Assembly (NCBI RefSeq): GCF_002020355.1
Contig: NZ_MPZV01000001.1
Span: 558,001 to 622,000 of the forward strand
Length of the DNA: 64,000 nucleotides
DNA from: Thioclava sediminum
Lineage (GTDB): Bacteria; Pseudomonadota; Alphaproteobacteria; Rhodobacterales; Rhodobacteraceae
Direction of reading: 5' to 3'
A program made the position numbers and the translations under genes. Each line of letters begins with the position of its first letter. Within the stretch, counting starts at the first letter, position 1. This document shows positions 62,663 through 64,000 of the stretch, in pieces. Below the pieces are notes generated by a model. The model searched no databases, was not told the origin of the DNA, and worked only from the letters and a program-made list of their open reading frames with translations.

Positions 62663-64000
62663 TCAGTTGCCCCTGCCGCTGAAGGCGAGCAGGTCTTCGA
62701 GATTGTCGTCGGCGCGCAGAAGCGCCTTTCGCACACCGGAATGGCGCGCTTCGGTCGCGCGTTGCGCAAGCCGGGTCACGGGCGCGCCGATCAACCACGG
62801 CACGCGCCCCTTCCCGCTTGAAAACATGCGGGTCAGACCGGAAAGCCGCGTGCCGTAGAAGACCCGCAGCAGATCGTCGTCGAGCGAGACGAAGGTGACG
62901 AAACTCCCCGGATCGCCCTGCCGTCCGCAGCGCCCAAAAAGCTGGCGGTCGATGCGGCGCGCGTCGTGGCGACCGGTCGCGATGACATGCAGCCCGCCGA
63001 GGTCGCGCATCTGTTGGTCGATGCGAATGTCGGTGCCACGCCCGGCCATGTTGGTCGCGACCGTGATCCGCCCATGCCCGCCCGCTTCGGCGATGATATG
63101 GGCCTCGTGCTCGGTCTCGCGGGCGTTGAGCACGCGATGCGTCAGACCTTCTTCGGTCAGGAGCGCGCTGATCTCTTCCGAGGCGGCGATGGATTGCGTG
63201 CCGATCAGGATCGGGCGGCCCGTCATATGGACGCGCTTGGCCTCGGCCAGCACGGCGCGCCATTTCTGATCGGCGGTCGCGTAGTGCCGCTCACCAAGGT
63301 TCTTGCGGCGCGAGCGGCGGTTGGTCGGGATGCGCTTCGTGCGCAGCCGGTAGACCGCGCGCAGCTCGCCGGAGACTTCGGCCGCGGTGCCCGTCATGCC
63401 TGCCAGCGTCAGATAGCGGCGGAAGAAGCGTTGGTAAGAAATCCGGATCAGCGTCTCTTGCCGCCCCGTGATCTCGCAGCCTTCCTTCACCTCGATCATC
63501 TGATGCAGCCCGCGCTCCCACGAGCGGTCGGACATCACGCGGCCGGTATATTCATCGACGATCTGCACGCCCGCCTCATCGACGATGTAATGCTTGTCGC
63601 GGTGATAGAGATGCAGCGCCGAGAGCGCCTGCCGCGCCAGTTCCTCGCGGTGAATCTCGGTGGCCCAGACGCCGCCGAAATGCGCGCTGAGCTGGCGCAG
63701 CCGCGCCTTGCCCAGATCGGTCAGTTCGACCTTCCATTCCTTCTCGCGCACGGTGAAATCGCGCGGGCGCGTCAACTTGCGCCCGATCTCGACGGCGCGC
63801 TGATAGGTCTGCTCCAGCCCCGAATGATCGCCGGCCCGGGTGATAATCAGCGGCGTGCGCGCCTCGTCGACCAGCACGGAATCCGCCTCGTCCACGATCG
63901 CGTAGCACAGCCCGCGCATCAGCAGCCTCTGCCGTTTCGGATCGGTCTTCGATAGCCCCTCCAGCGCCATATGCAGCGCGCGGGTCTCGCCCTCCAGCAC
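62663..64000 (-). CDS. Accessory SecA-like ATPase, C-terminal part
   Basis: 445 residues are visible; the 5' end lies beyond the right edge. SecA motor motifs: IVDEADSVLVDEARTPLIIT, FFRRYLTLAGMTGTA, VATNMAGRGTDIRI and LFGRCGRQGDPGS. The protein stops only about 60 residues after the LDDDLLRVFYGTRL segment, so the long helical scaffold, wing and zinc-binding tail of housekeeping SecA are missing. This marks a divergent, shortened SecA paralogue, co-oriented with an HlyD adaptor gene. Confidence 0.85.
   Translation of the reverse strand: MLEGETRALHMALEGLSKTDPKRQRLLMRGLCYAIVDEADSVLVDEARTPLIITRAGDHSGLEQTYQRAVEIGRKLTRPRDFTVREKEWKVELTDLGKARLRQLSAHFGGVWATEIHREELARQALSALHLYHRDKHYIVDEAGVQIVDEYTGRVMSDRSWERGLHQMIEVKEGCEITGRQETLIRISYQRFFRRYLTLAGMTGTAAEVSGELRAVYRLRTKRIPTNRRSRRKNLGERHYATADQKWRAVLAEAKRVHMTGRPILIGTQSIAASEEISALLTEEGLTHRVLNARETEHEAHIIAEAGGHGRITVATNMAGRGTDIRIDQQMRDLGGLHVIATGRHDARRIDRQLFGRCGRQGDPGSFVTFVSLDDDLLRVFYGTRLSGLTRMFSSGKGRVPWLIGAPVTRLAQRATEARHSGVRKALLRADDNLEDLLAFSGRGN

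Overview
The window is a high-GC (roughly two-thirds G+C) chromosomal segment of an alphaproteobacterium, most likely a Rhodobacteraceae/Roseobacter-type organism. The evidence is a GapR (DUF2312) protein, the NDUFA12-mlaD-DUF2155-aat-accC-accB neighbourhood, a propionate/acetate-type ScfR regulator, a DUF6691/YeeE pair and an isolated FliM-like protein. The genus cannot be fixed from the sequence alone. I see no insertion sequence, prophage, CRISPR array or rRNA; one tRNA-Thr is present.

Layout. 1-8.8 kb: an ExbB/TolQ-type fragment, tRNA-Thr, an iron-type ABC permease, small conserved proteins, a degenerate FadB/FadJ-like protein, a TraR/DksA-type protein and a two-gene YeeE/YedE sulfur transporter, then a FliM-like protein. 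8.9-13.8 kb: a signalling block made of a fused solute-symporter/histidine kinase, a small membrane protein, a single-domain response regulator and a short-chain acyl-CoA type regulator. 13.8-15.8 kb: a small lipoprotein candidate, an MscS channel and a membrane protein of unknown role. 15.9-31 kb: a pyrimidine catabolism island containing an NMT1-type ABC transporter, dihydropyrimidinase, an amidohydrolase of the beta-ureidopropionase type, PreA/PreT dihydropyrimidine dehydrogenase, an omega-aminotransferase suited to beta-alanine, and two TetR regulators sitting beside shared TGACC-N4-GGTCA palindromes. 31-38 kb: housekeeping genes (accBC, methyltransferase, aat, DUF2155, mlaD, NDUFA12, clpX, clpP). 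38-43 kb: a large chemoreceptor, then urate oxidation (puuD, uraH).

43-47.9 kb: a tightly overlapping operon of metallophosphoesterase, GT21 glycosyltransferase, DedA and GT2 proteins behind an 11-bp-periodic Pho-box-like element. It fits phosphate-starvation lipid remodelling (PlcP/Agt) better than lipid A synthesis. A dihydrolipoyl-dehydrogenase-like flavoprotein follows. 47.9-55.2 kb: class III aminotransferase plus BKACE, divergent from an RpiR regulator, a TAXI binding protein, a fused TRAP permease and a universal stress protein. This is probably a beta-amino-acid uptake and breakdown unit.

55.2-61.8 kb: a quorum-sensing locus (luxR, luxI and an HTH-less LuxR-like protein) next to an exopolysaccharide cluster (UDP-xylose synthase-like epimerase, cellulose-synthase-like glycosyltransferase, exported GH26-like hydrolase). 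Three 17-bp inverted repeats of identical geometry, sharing a TTGT-NN-AAA core, lie upstream of luxI and of the polysaccharide genes. 61.8-64 kb: an HlyD-type adaptor and the C-terminal part of a shortened SecA-like ATPase that runs off the window end.
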